Assembly: GCA_030616165.1 (NCBI GenBank)
Contig: JAUWXV010000083.1
Span: forward strand, 1 to 13,644
Direction of reading: 5' to 3'
DNA from: a bacterium
GTDB lineage: Bacteria > SM23-31 > JAUVVT01
Length of the DNA stretch: 13,644 nucleotides
The notes beneath the pieces are model-generated. The model was not told where the DNA came from, did no database searches, and saw only the letters and a program-made list of their open reading frames with translations. The number at the start of each line of letters is the position of its first letter. Positions within the stretch are counted from its first letter, which is position 1. Positions 1-6,338 of the stretch are shown piece by piece. Both the position numbers and the translations under genes were made by a program.

Positions 1-1123
1 TGATTGTCGGGGCGGAACCTGTTCCCCCTCTAAATCCATCGATAGCGATGATATCAGCACCTGCACGTGCTATTCCACTTGATATTGCTGCCACATTGTG
101 GACAGCGGATATTTTAACAATAACCGGTTTGGTATATTCGGTAGCCTCTTTCAATGCAAAAATCAGCTGCCTTAAGTCTTCTATTGAGTATATGTCATGC
201 TGTGGTGCAGGGGAAAGAGCATCTGTTCCAACCGGAATCATACGAGTTTCTGATATTGCTTCGTTGACCTTTTCTCCGGGCAGATGACCACCAATCCCGG
301 GTTTTGCTCCCTGACCGATTTTTATTTCTATAGCAGCACTCACATCGAGATAATCTTTGTGTACTCCGAATCTTCCCGATGCAACCTGCACTATGGTGTT
401 TTTGCCATACTTGTATAATTTCTTGTGTAATCCCCCTTCACCGGTATTGTAATATGTTCCAAGAATTTCCGCAGCTCTTGCTTCTGCTTCAACCACATTG
501 AGATTTATGCTGCCATAAGACATTGCAGCGAACATAATAGGTACTTCAAGTGTTAACTGAGGCGCAATTTCAGTTTTTGTATAGGGTTTGCCATCTTTTT
601 CTTCGATTTCAAGTCTATCAGGTTTTTTCCCTAAGAATGTTTTTAGTTCCATTGGTTCTCTTAGAGGGTCAATTGATGGATTAGTGACCTGACAGGCATC
701 AAAAAGCATGTGGTCCCAATAAATCGGATAAGGCTGGTCATTGCCCATTCCAGTTATCAGTATTCCGCCGGTATCACGCTGTCTGTAAAGATTATATATA
801 TCTCGTGGCTTCCAATTTGCATTTAACTTAAATTGGTCTGTTTTTTCGATAGTTATAGCGTCTGTAGGGCACATTGCATCACATCGATGACAGCCCACAC
901 ATAAGGAATCATCGCTTATGATATTAAAATCTGCGGTATTAAAAACATTTGCCTCAAAAGCACACTGCTGAACACATACTAAACACCTTATACATTTTTC
1001 ATCATTTCTAACTATCTTGAATTCATGAAATTTCCCCTTTTTAGGGGTGAATTTGTCCGTTTTTGGTATGCTTTCTAAATTATTACTTGTCAGTAAATAA
1101 TCAAATTTAATGTTTCTCTCCAT
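1..1123 (-). CDS. gltB: Archaeal-type FMN-binding glutamate synthase with N-terminal 4Fe-4S domain (3'-truncated)
   Basis: Ferredoxin-like module fused to the FMN-binding glutamate synthase domain, which makes glutamate from 2-oxoglutarate and glutamine-derived ammonia in the cytoplasm. The frame is open from ATG at 1123 to the window edge (374 codons). Two 4Fe-4S motifs are visible: C44-x2-C47-x2-C50-x3-C54 and C75-x2-C78-x2-C81-x3-C85-P. The synthase domain follows from about residue 150, with family stretches SYGSI, NTGEGG, QVASGRFGV, IKIGQGAKPGIGGHLPG, the HDIYSIEDL segment, and GADIIAIDGFRGGTG at the cut end. The C-terminal part, where GltB proteins carry further FMN and cluster ligands, lies outside the window. 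There is no N-terminal glutamine amidotransferase domain, so that activity must come from a separate protein or free ammonia is used. AGAGG lies 9 nt before the ATG and a good promoter about 50 nt further upstream. Family assignment is firm; the electron donor is unknown. Confidence 0.93.
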   Translation of the reverse strand, partial: MERNIKFDYLLTSNNLESIPKTDKFTPKKGKFHEFKIVRNDEKCIRCLVCVQQCAFEANVFNTADFNIISDDSLCVGCHRCDAMCPTDAITIEKTDQFKLNANWKPRDIYNLYRQRDTGGILITGMGNDQPYPIYWDHMLFDACQVTNPSIDPLREPMELKTFLGKKPDRLEIEEKDGKPYTKTEIAPQLTLEVPIMFAAMSYGSINLNVVEAEARAAEILGTYYNTGEGGLHKKLYKYGKNTIVQVASGRFGVHKDYLDVSAAIEIKIGQGAKPGIGGHLPGEKVNEAISETRMIPVGTDALSPAPQHDIYSIEDLRQLIFALKEATEYTKPVIVKISAVHNVAAISSGIARAGADIIAIDGFRGGTGSAPTI

Positions 1124-1179
1124 TAAAATTAACCTCTTTTATATTTATAAAAGATGATAAATATACAAAATAATTAAAT

Positions 1180-1208
1180 ATTTTAATAAATATAATCAAT
1201 ATTGTCAA
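1180..1208 (-). promoter_or_regulatory. Sigma70-like promoter for the glutamate synthase gene
   Basis: Read on the minus strand, a perfect -35 box TTGACA (1208-1203) is followed by exactly 17 nt and then TAAAAT (1185-1180), a 5/6 match to the -10 consensus. The predicted start is near 1173, giving a 5' leader of about 50 nt before the ATG at 1123. A perfect TTGACA with optimal spacing is unlikely to be accidental even in AT-rich DNA, because it needs a G and a C. No operator is evident. Confidence 0.55.
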
Positions 1209-1349
1209 GAAATTTATTTTTATGATTAGTTATAAATAGATATTTAATATATAATTTTTTAATTTAAGTTTCCACTATAATAAGATAATAATTTTATAAA
1301 CATTAAAAAGTAATTTTGTTAAAAATATAAATATAATGAATTTTGTAAA

Positions 1350-1378
1350 TTAATAATATATCTGTTGTAATTTATAAT
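1350..1378 (+). promoter_or_regulatory. Weak candidate promoter for rpsU
   Basis: TTAATA (1350-1355), a 17-nt spacer and a perfect TATAAT (1373-1378) precede rpsU by about 90 nt. The -35 box matches only 4 of 6 positions, and TATAAT is expected by chance in such AT-rich sequence, so this is only the best of several weak options. Confidence 0.22.
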
Positions 1379-1466
1379 TTTTAATATTATATTTATACTG
1401 TAAATTTTAAAATTAAGTAAATTGATTGTAATTGAATATTAAAATGAAAGGGGGTTTAAAAAAAAG

Positions 1467-1658
1467 ATGACTGGTGTTAAAGTCAGAGATAAAGAATCAT
1501 TCGAAATTGCTTTAAGAAGGTTTAATAAAAAATGTGTTCAGGCAGGATTGTTAAGGGAGATTAAAAAACACCAATTTTTTGAAAAACCTAGTGTCAGAAG
1601 AAAAAGAAAATTAAATGATGCTGTGAGAAGATATAAAAAATCACTACATGAGATGTAG
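1467..1658 (+). CDS. rpsU: 30S ribosomal protein bS21
   Basis: A 63-residue, highly basic protein of the small ribosomal subunit; the bS21 family helps initiation by binding near the anti-Shine-Dalgarno region of 16S rRNA. The sequence shows the family pattern: an N-terminal segment VKVRDKESFEIALRRFNKK, a central Cys followed by GLLREIKKHQFFEKPS, and a basic C-terminal helix RRKRKLNDAVRRYKKS. Length is normal for the family. The start is well fixed: a very strong Shine-Dalgarno AAAGGGGG (1447-1454) sits 12 nt before the ATG, the best ribosome-binding site in the window. The nfeD gene follows on the same strand after about 115 nt without an obvious terminator, so read-through is possible. Confidence 0.95.
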   Translation: MTGVKVRDKESFEIALRRFNKKCVQAGLLREIKKHQFFEKPSVRRKRKLNDAVRRYKKSLHEM

Positions 1659-1773
1659 AAGATTTTATAAAAATTTTTTATTAAAATAAAAATTAATTTT
1701 GAGATATAAAAGATTTCAAAGAGATTTAGAAAAGTTTGTTGGGATTGGTGATGGGGTAAGAAAATATACAGTT

Positions 1774-3081
1774 ATGACATTGAGAAAAATATCTAATTTT
1801 TGTTTAAAAAGATTTAATATCCTGTTTGTTTTATTTTTTTTATTTTTCTCAGTTGTTTATGGAGAAGAATCAGTCAAGGTAATTAGGATAGAAGGTGTAA
1901 TAAATCCTGTTGCCTTAGAATATATTTCTAAAGGTATAGAAGAAGCATCGAAGGAGGAAGCGGAATGTCTTATTATAGAATTGGACACTCCGGGCGGTCT
2001 CGATACTTCTATGAGAGATATTATTAAGAAGATATTTAGTTCGGAAGTACCCGTAGTAGTATATGTTTATCCCAGTGGTTCAAGAGCAGCATCAGCAGGT
2101 GTTTTCATAATGCTTGCAGCGAATGTTGCTGTTATGGCACCTGGAACGAACATTGGGGCTGCTCATCCTGTTAGTATCGGTGGCACGATGGATACCTTAT
2201 CTATTATGAATGAGAAGATAGTAAACGATGCAGTTGCATTTATCAAGACAATTGCTGAAAAGAGGGGGAGAAATTCCGAATGGGCAGAGGATGCGGTTAG
2301 GAAGAGCGTTTCCATAACGGAAACTGAGGCTCTTGAAAACAATGTCATAGACTTTGTATGCCCAAATCTTGATAGTCTTCTTAAAATAATCGATGGGATG
2401 GAATTGGAGACTATTTTTGGTGATAAGAAGATTAATACAAAAGAAGCCAGTATTACAAGACTCCCTATGACCTGGCGGCATAAACTGCTGGATATTATAA
2501 GTGACCCGAATATTGCTTACATCCTGATGATGCTTGGTATGTATGGAGTATTATTTGAGTTATATAGTCCTGGTGCTATTCTTCCCGGAGTAGTTGGAGG
2601 GATATGCTTGATATTAGCTTTTTTCGCGTTTCAGACTCTTCCTGTCAACTTTGCCGGGCTTTTATTGATTTTATTTGCTGCTATTTTATTTATAGCAGAG
2701 ATAAAAGTTACAAGTTATGGACTATTATCAGTCGGCGCAGTAATTTCATTAACTCTTGGGTCTATTATGTTGATTAAATCACCACTTCCATTTTTGCAAA
2801 TATCTTTGAAGGTAATCTTACCTGTAGTTGTTGTAACAGTTCTTTTTTTCCTATTTGCTGCGTTTATGGTTGCCAAGTCTCAATTGAAAAAACCAGTGAC
2901 AGGAGCAGAGGGATTGGTTGGAGAAATAGGAGTAGCAAACTCAACGATTGATCCTGAGGGAGATATTTACATTCACGGCGAAATCTGGACTGCTGAATGC
3001 GATGAGAAAATTGAAAAAGGAGAAAAGGTTGAAATTTTAAGTGTTGCTCATCTTAAAGTGAAGGTTAAAAAAATCTCCTGA
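1774..3081 (+). CDS. nfeD: NfeD-family membrane-bound serine protease (ClpP class)
   Basis: Long-form NfeD protein: a ClpP/crotonase-fold serine protease domain, several membrane segments and a C-terminal NfeD beta-barrel. Studied relatives cleave membrane proteins of the stomatin/SPFH family. With ATG 1774 the product has 435 residues: signal peptide about 1-30 (hydrophobic FNILFVLFFLFFSVVYG), protease domain about 31-195 with DTPGG (71-75), catalytic Ser107 in RAASAG and Lys148 in NEKIVND. The Ser-Lys distance of 41 equals that of the Pyrococcus PH1510 Ser97/Lys138 dyad. About five hydrophobic segments span 246-366; the NfeD domain is 372-435. A frame-open TTG at 1699 would add 25 residues ahead of the signal peptide and lacks a ribosome-binding site, so ATG 1774 is preferred, although its GGGG lies rather far upstream (about 1753). 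No SPFH partner gene is adjacent, which is unusual. Confidence 0.9.
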   Translation: MTLRKISNFCLKRFNILFVLFFLFFSVVYGEESVKVIRIEGVINPVALEYISKGIEEASKEEAECLIIELDTPGGLDTSMRDIIKKIFSSEVPVVVYVYPSGSRAASAGVFIMLAANVAVMAPGTNIGAAHPVSIGGTMDTLSIMNEKIVNDAVAFIKTIAEKRGRNSEWAEDAVRKSVSITETEALENNVIDFVCPNLDSLLKIIDGMELETIFGDKKINTKEASITRLPMTWRHKLLDIISDPNIAYILMMLGMYGVLFELYSPGAILPGVVGGICLILAFFAFQTLPVNFAGLLLILFAAILFIAEIKVTSYGLLSVGAVISLTLGSIMLIKSPLPFLQISLKVILPVVVVTVLFFLFAAFMVAKSQLKKPVTGAEGLVGEIGVANSTIDPEGDIYIHGEIWTAECDEKIEKGEKVEILSVAHLKVKVKKIS

Positions 3082-3233
3082 TAAATTTGCAATGTTTCTA
3101 CTCAAGTTCTTTTATTTTGCAAATAATATTAAAATCCTATAGAATACATTTATCCTGAATAATTCATAAAATTATTTATTTTAAAGGCGGCGTTATCGAT
3201 ACTGAGTCCTAGACTTAAGATATTTTTTAGATA

Positions 3234-3332
3234 TGATAAATTTTTATCATTTTGTGATAATATTTTATCATTTTGAGAGAATATTTTATCATTTTGTGAT
3301 AAAAAATGATCAAAAATTATCATTTTTATCAT
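3234..3332. repeat. Helically spaced array of TTATCA/TGATAA hexamers with a 21-bp tandem core
   Basis: Three tandem copies of a 21-bp unit begin at 3242, 3263 and 3284, each starting TTTTATCATTTTG. Copies 1 and 3 contain the inverted repeat TTATCA-TTTTG-TGATAA; copy 2 is degenerate in its right arm. Counting the hexamer in either orientation, it begins at 3234, 3244, 3255, 3265, 3286, 3297, 3318 and 3327, plus TGATCA at 3307. Steps are therefore 9-11 bp or 21 bp, about one or two DNA turns. This is visible directly; whether a protein binds here is unknown. Confidence 0.6.
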
Positions 3333-3549
3333 TTTTTTTATAAATTGAACTATTCGTTATTTTATGCATTACATAGGTTTACGAAAATAAATTTTTTTAT
3401 TATTCTAAAAAAAACTACAATTTTTTTTTCTGAAAAATGTGTAAATCGTTAAAAAATAAAGTTATAGAGATTTCCACTATGATAAAATCCTATCACCGAT
3501 ATAAATATTGACTTTAAGGCTGAAACACCATTGCCAGCAGAATAAATAT

Positions 3550-3575
3550 TAGGGCAGAACAATGTTCTGCCCCTA
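3550..3575. repeat. REP-like palindrome (GGGCAGAACA / TGTTCTGCCC)
   Basis: Perfect 10-bp arms GGGCAGAACA (3552-3561) and TGTTCTGCCC (3563-3572) surround a single A, flanked by TA before and CTA after (one bulged C). The GC-rich palindrome stands out from very AT-rich surroundings and has the TAGGG...CCCCTA form of dispersed extragenic palindromes known in many bacterial genomes. No T-run follows directly on either strand, so it is not an obvious intrinsic terminator. Confidence 0.6.
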
Positions 3576-4185
3576 CATCATTCTCTGAAAATCTGTGCCT
3601 TTTTGCCTTTACTTATTTTCATAATAATAGTAAAGATATATTAACAATTAATTCTGAAGGTTAATTTTTTAGAGTTCATCGAAATATAAATAAGTTCTGA
3701 TTGTTATTGATAATAATATTACATTATAAATATAACAAAATATATTCGTAAATACAAGAACTTTTTTATTATTGTTACTAATTTATTAAAATATTACTGT
3801 TAGTGATGGAGTAAACACTTATAATTATTGTATTACCTGAATAACAGATAAAGAGACTTAATTTTTGTTCTTTTATATAATATCATAGTTATTCATTCTT
3901 ATCTGTTCTATAATAATTGACAGGAAAAAATGCCTATTCTACCATTTTAAATTATGTTTTTATTTGGTTGCTGATATAAGATATAGTTTTTATTAGAAAT
4001 AAATTTAATTTAACAAACATTTGTGAATTATTCAGGTAAACAAAACATTAATTATCTTTATAACAAAGTATTTAATAATATATTCTATAAATAAATCAGT
4101 CTTGGTATTTTTTTAAAGTTATATTTTTAATATGGTTCCATAAAAATACTTTTTTAGATACAATTAAAAATATCAACAGCAGCAG

Positions 4186-4266
4186 TTGTCATTCCTGTGA
4201 AAACGGAAATCTATAAGTTATATAAACCTATATAATACTGGACCTCCACTTTTGTGGGAATGACAA
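4186..4266. repeat. 81-bp palindromic MITE / REP-doublet element
   Basis: Perfect 10-bp terminal inverted repeats TTGTCATTCC (4186-4195) and GGAATGACAA (4257-4266). Each end continues into a small hairpin (TTCC...GGAA on the left; CCAC-TTTT-GTGG on the right), and the exact centre holds TTATATA-AACC-TATATAA (4218-4235), so the whole element is an imperfect palindrome centred near 4226. The ends match the widely seen GTCATTCCYGCGAAAGCGGGAAT type of REP sequence. It sits just beyond the flgG stop codon, between two converging genes, the usual place for REP elements, and might also help end flgG transcription. Confidence 0.7.
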
Positions 4267-4336
4267 TCCGGATAATTGTTTTAAGATGATTAGGCAAAAA
4301 GTCCAATAACGGTGAATTCGTGCAAAAGTATAAAAA

Positions 4337-5125
4337 CTATTTCTTTATATCTATTGTAGTTTTCATCATCTGGTCTGCAGTTTTTACGATATTTGCACTT
4401 GCCTGAAATGCCCTCTGGTCTATAATCAGGATTATCTGCTCTTCAGCCAAATCCACATTTGAACCCTCAAGAGATCCCTGAATAATCTTCCCAAATCCTT
4501 CCTCTCCCGGTATTCCTGTAATTGCTTCTCCGGATGAGGCAGTTTGTTCGTATAAATTACTGCCGATACTTTTTAAACCGGTTGGGTTTTGAAATCGTGT
4601 TATTTCGATTTGTCCCAAAAAAACTGGTTCAGTTTCTCCCTGTCTCTGCGCTTGAACCCTCCCATCACTTCCAATAATAACATTCAAAGCATCATGGGGA
4701 ATTGTTATAGAAGATTGAAGATTATATCCATCTGAGGTCACGAGCATTCCTTCTGGGGAAATTTTAAATGCTCCATTTCTGGTATATGCAGCCCTTCCGT
4801 TCGGCATAACAATCTGAAAGAATCCACCACCTAAAATAGCTATATCAGCCTGGTTTGCAGACTGATAAATTGTTCCCTGAGTATTAATTCGGGATATCCC
4901 CTTCACTTTAACACCTCCACCTCTTGATGAAACCACAGGAGAATAAACCGCACCAGCCCGAGTTCGCCTGAGTATTCGTGAAGACCTCAAATTAACTTCC
5001 GACAATAATCCTCTCCTCTTCTTGTAGCCAGCAGTATTGATGTTTGCAGTATTATTTGCTGTAACTGCACCCCTGAATTTATTAACCATCATTCCCACAG
5101 CCCCAATCCTTAATGCATTTGGCAT
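4337..5125 (-). CDS. flgG: Flagellar basal-body distal rod protein FlgG
   Basis: FlgG forms the distal rod of the flagellar basal body in the periplasm, exported by the flagellar type III system. The 262-residue length is normal for FlgG. The N-terminal rod motif is visible (residues 1-45, with ANNTANINTAGYKK), as are the core DIAILGGGFFQIVMPNGR, AYTRNGAFKISPEG and LVTSDGYNL, and the FlgG-type segment GLKSIGSNLYEQTASSG leading to GFGKIIQGSLEGSNVDLAEE. The C-terminal heptad helix contains QRAFQASANIVKTADQM. The GLKSIGSNLY and GSLEGSNVDL blocks favour FlgG over FlgF or FlgE. AAGGAG (5130-5135) ends 4 nt before the ATG, an excellent ribosome-binding site. Oddly, none of the usual neighbours (flgF, flgA, flgH, flgI) is present; it may form a loose unit with the upstream DUF2284 gene (131-nt gap). 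Confidence 0.92.
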   Translation of the reverse strand: MPNALRIGAVGMMVNKFRGAVTANNTANINTAGYKKRRGLLSEVNLRSSRILRRTRAGAVYSPVVSSRGGGVKVKGISRINTQGTIYQSANQADIAILGGGFFQIVMPNGRAAYTRNGAFKISPEGMLVTSDGYNLQSSITIPHDALNVIIGSDGRVQAQRQGETEPVFLGQIEITRFQNPTGLKSIGSNLYEQTASSGEAITGIPGEEGFGKIIQGSLEGSNVDLAEEQIILIIDQRAFQASANIVKTADQMMKTTIDIKK

Positions 5126-5256
5126 AGATCTCCTTATTATTTAAAATCTATAATAATTCAGCAAAAAATTGCAGAAAAAAAATAAATATGTTTTATTTAA
5201 TTAAACGAAAGGAAATTTGAAAAGTTCTCGACTTACTAATTTCGGCGGTAATTATT

Positions 5257-5790
5257 TCATTCGATAAGAACCAGAGAAAAATAATTTGGCCTAACCTCTG
5301 GTGAATAAAGGATCTCGATTCTAAACCTATTATTTCTGGCTGTCTGAAAGACATCGATACCAACGGCATCTAAAAGAGGTCTCTCCTGCTCAATATTCTC
5401 ACCAGAATCTATAGTATCATCTTCGAGTGAAAGTTTACAAGGACCCGCTCCGTAAGCAAAAGCCTTATAACATCCAGAAAGAAAAGCCTCCTTTTCAGTT
5501 TCCAATGCAATTTTTGTGACGGTTGCTTTATCATTCCCGTGTATAATGATTGCTTTTTCATAGTAGTTAATTACTGCTTTTGTCTCTTCATATTTAGGAG
5601 AATTCGGAGGACAGACTTTACTTTTCCCATAATTTTTACACCAATACTGACATTTCAATTTAACCCAGGGTACCGCTACAATTGTTCTAACCGGAATTAT
5701 CTTTGTACGTATAGCACCTTTTTCTAATGCAAATTGCGATAAATTTCTTAACTTCTTAAAATTCACCCTGGGTCTTAAAATCTCTTGCAT
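5257..5790 (-). CDS. DUF2284 family predicted metal-binding protein with degenerate second cysteine cluster
   Basis: A 177-residue protein of the DUF2284 family, found mainly in anaerobes and methanogens; its biochemical role is not established. Family features seen: a first cysteine cluster C47-x3-C51-x8-C60 in the context NYGKSKVCPPNSP, C107, the segment AYGAGPCKL with C118, and RPLLDAVGIDVFQTARNN (137-154), which corresponds to the usual RPSMEA.GIDV..TA. From my knowledge of the family, GPC+ is normally followed by further cysteines (LCxxC...CR) before RPSMEA; here that stretch reads SLEDDTIDSGENIEQE with none, so the second cluster keeps only C118. The start has only a weak AGGT about 7 nt upstream. 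No neighbour suggests a function. Family confident, function unknown. Confidence 0.82.
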   Translation of the reverse strand: MQEILRPRVNFKKLRNLSQFALEKGAIRTKIIPVRTIVAVPWVKLKCQYWCKNYGKSKVCPPNSPKYEETKAVINYYEKAIIIHGNDKATVTKIALETEKEAFLSGCYKAFAYGAGPCKLSLEDDTIDSGENIEQERPLLDAVGIDVFQTARNNRFRIEILYSPEVRPNYFSLVLIE

Positions 5791-6009
5791 TTTTAATACC
5801 TAATTTTGTTTTCTTAAAAAATATTACATTATAATTACATATTTTTAAAGTTAAAAAAACACAATATACTCAAAAAATATTGAAATGAAACTGTTGGATG
5901 GATTACAGGATATTATAAAATCAAAATTGAAAATTTAGAATGAAAAAAGTGTAAAATGATTTTAATAAATTCCATCAATACTATATTATCATTCTATGAC
6001 TTCAAAGAA

Positions 6010-6258
6010 TTACTTTTTATTTTTCATTTTTTGATTTTTTACAGGGTTTTTTTCTTTCTCACCGTCATTTTTCCCTAAACCCTTATAATCAGTAACATAA
6101 AAACCGCTTCCTCTAAAAAGCAGACCTCCACCGCTACCTATAAGTCTTTTAACTTTTCCTGTACAGCGCGGACAGGTCTGCAAAGGAGGCTCAGTCATAC
6201 ACTGAAACTCCTCAAATTTATGTCCACAATCATTACATATATATTCATAAGTCGGCAT
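6010..6258 (-). CDS. FmdB-family zinc-ribbon protein
   Basis: An 82-residue protein beginning MPTYEYICNDCGHKFE, diagnostic of the FmdB/CxxC-type zinc ribbon family, in which C8-x2-C11 and C29-x2-C32 bind one zinc. C20 is extra and also common in the family. The name comes from a putative regulator of formamidase genes, but the role of most members is unknown. After the ribbon comes a GSGGGLLFRGSGFYVTDY segment (41-58), typical of the family, then a lysine-rich, probably disordered tail. AAAGGGA (rc of 6266-6272) gives a good ribosome-binding site about 7 nt before the ATG. The M1-like gene lies 80 bp upstream on the same strand; the gap contains a weak promoter-like pair, TTGATA and TATAAC, spaced 15 nt (6326-6300), so separate transcription is possible. 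Confidence 0.88.
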   Translation of the reverse strand: MPTYEYICNDCGHKFEEFQCMTEPPLQTCPRCTGKVKRLIGSGGGLLFRGSGFYVTDYKGLGKNDGEKEKNPVKNQKMKNKK

Positions 6259-6338
6259 CTTTTATTCCCTTTCAAGAACAATTAAATTTAACCGCTAAAG
6301 TTATAAATTACTTTTCAAAATATCAAGTATTTTTTTAT

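Larger units (their letters stand above)
1124..1466. other. Divergent intergenic region between the glutamate synthase gene and rpsU
   Basis: This 343-bp gap is almost entirely A and T and holds no open frame with coding character. It separates two divergently transcribed genes, so it should carry both promoters. A strong candidate for the minus-strand gene lies at 1180-1208; for rpsU only weak candidates exist because TATAAT-like strings are common by chance here. I see no riboswitch-like conserved core, no GC-rich hairpin and no terminator. Confidence 0.6.
3154..4039. repeat. Dispersed short repeat CCTGAATAATTCA, inverted copies flanking the gap
   Basis: CCTGAATAATTCA at 3154-3166 recurs exactly in inverted orientation at 4024-4036, about 880 bp apart. 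A shorter copy, TTACCTGAATAA at 3833-3844, forms a perfect 12-bp inverted repeat with TTATTCAGGTAA at 4028-4039. The core TGAATnATTCA is itself palindromic. These could be the ends of a decayed mobile element, copies of a protein-binding site, or chance in AT-rich DNA. Confidence 0.35.
3082..4336. other. 1.25-kb AT-rich gene-free region with repeats
   Basis: No frame here reads like a gene on either strand. The region lies between the convergent 3' ends of nfeD and flgG. Apart from the separately listed repeats (3154-4039 dispersed repeat, 3234-3332 hexamer array, 3552-3572 palindrome, 4186-4266 element) it is low-complexity A/T sequence. A slightly GC-richer patch at about 3486-3612 includes a short stop-flanked coding-like string ending in the residues AETPLPAE (3486-3545), possibly debris of a decayed gene. 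Another inverted repeat is AACAGATAA at 3843-3851 against TTATCTGTT at 3899-3907. No tRNA, rRNA or clear terminator was seen. Confidence 0.6.

Noticed and set aside
1699-1773. N-terminal extension of NfeD from a TTG at 1699
   Set aside because: There is no ribosome-binding site before the TTG, and the extension would place 25 mostly polar and basic residues ahead of a normal signal peptide that begins properly at ATG 1774.
3242-3304. Possible CRISPR array from the three 21-bp tandem units
   Set aside because: The units abut one another with no unique spacers, and no cas gene is present.
1269-3485. Repeated TTTCCACTATRATAA at 1269-1283 and 3471-3485
   Set aside because: Fifteen bases with one mismatch in this AT-rich window is near the chance expectation, and the flanks do not match.
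3082-4336. Possible replication origin or partition site, because the gap is AT-rich with iterated TTATCA units
   Set aside because: No canonical DnaA box (TTATNCACA) cluster, no dnaA, dnaN, parA or parB gene nearby; TTATCACA-like strings lack one base of a DnaA box. Kept only as a hexamer-array observation.
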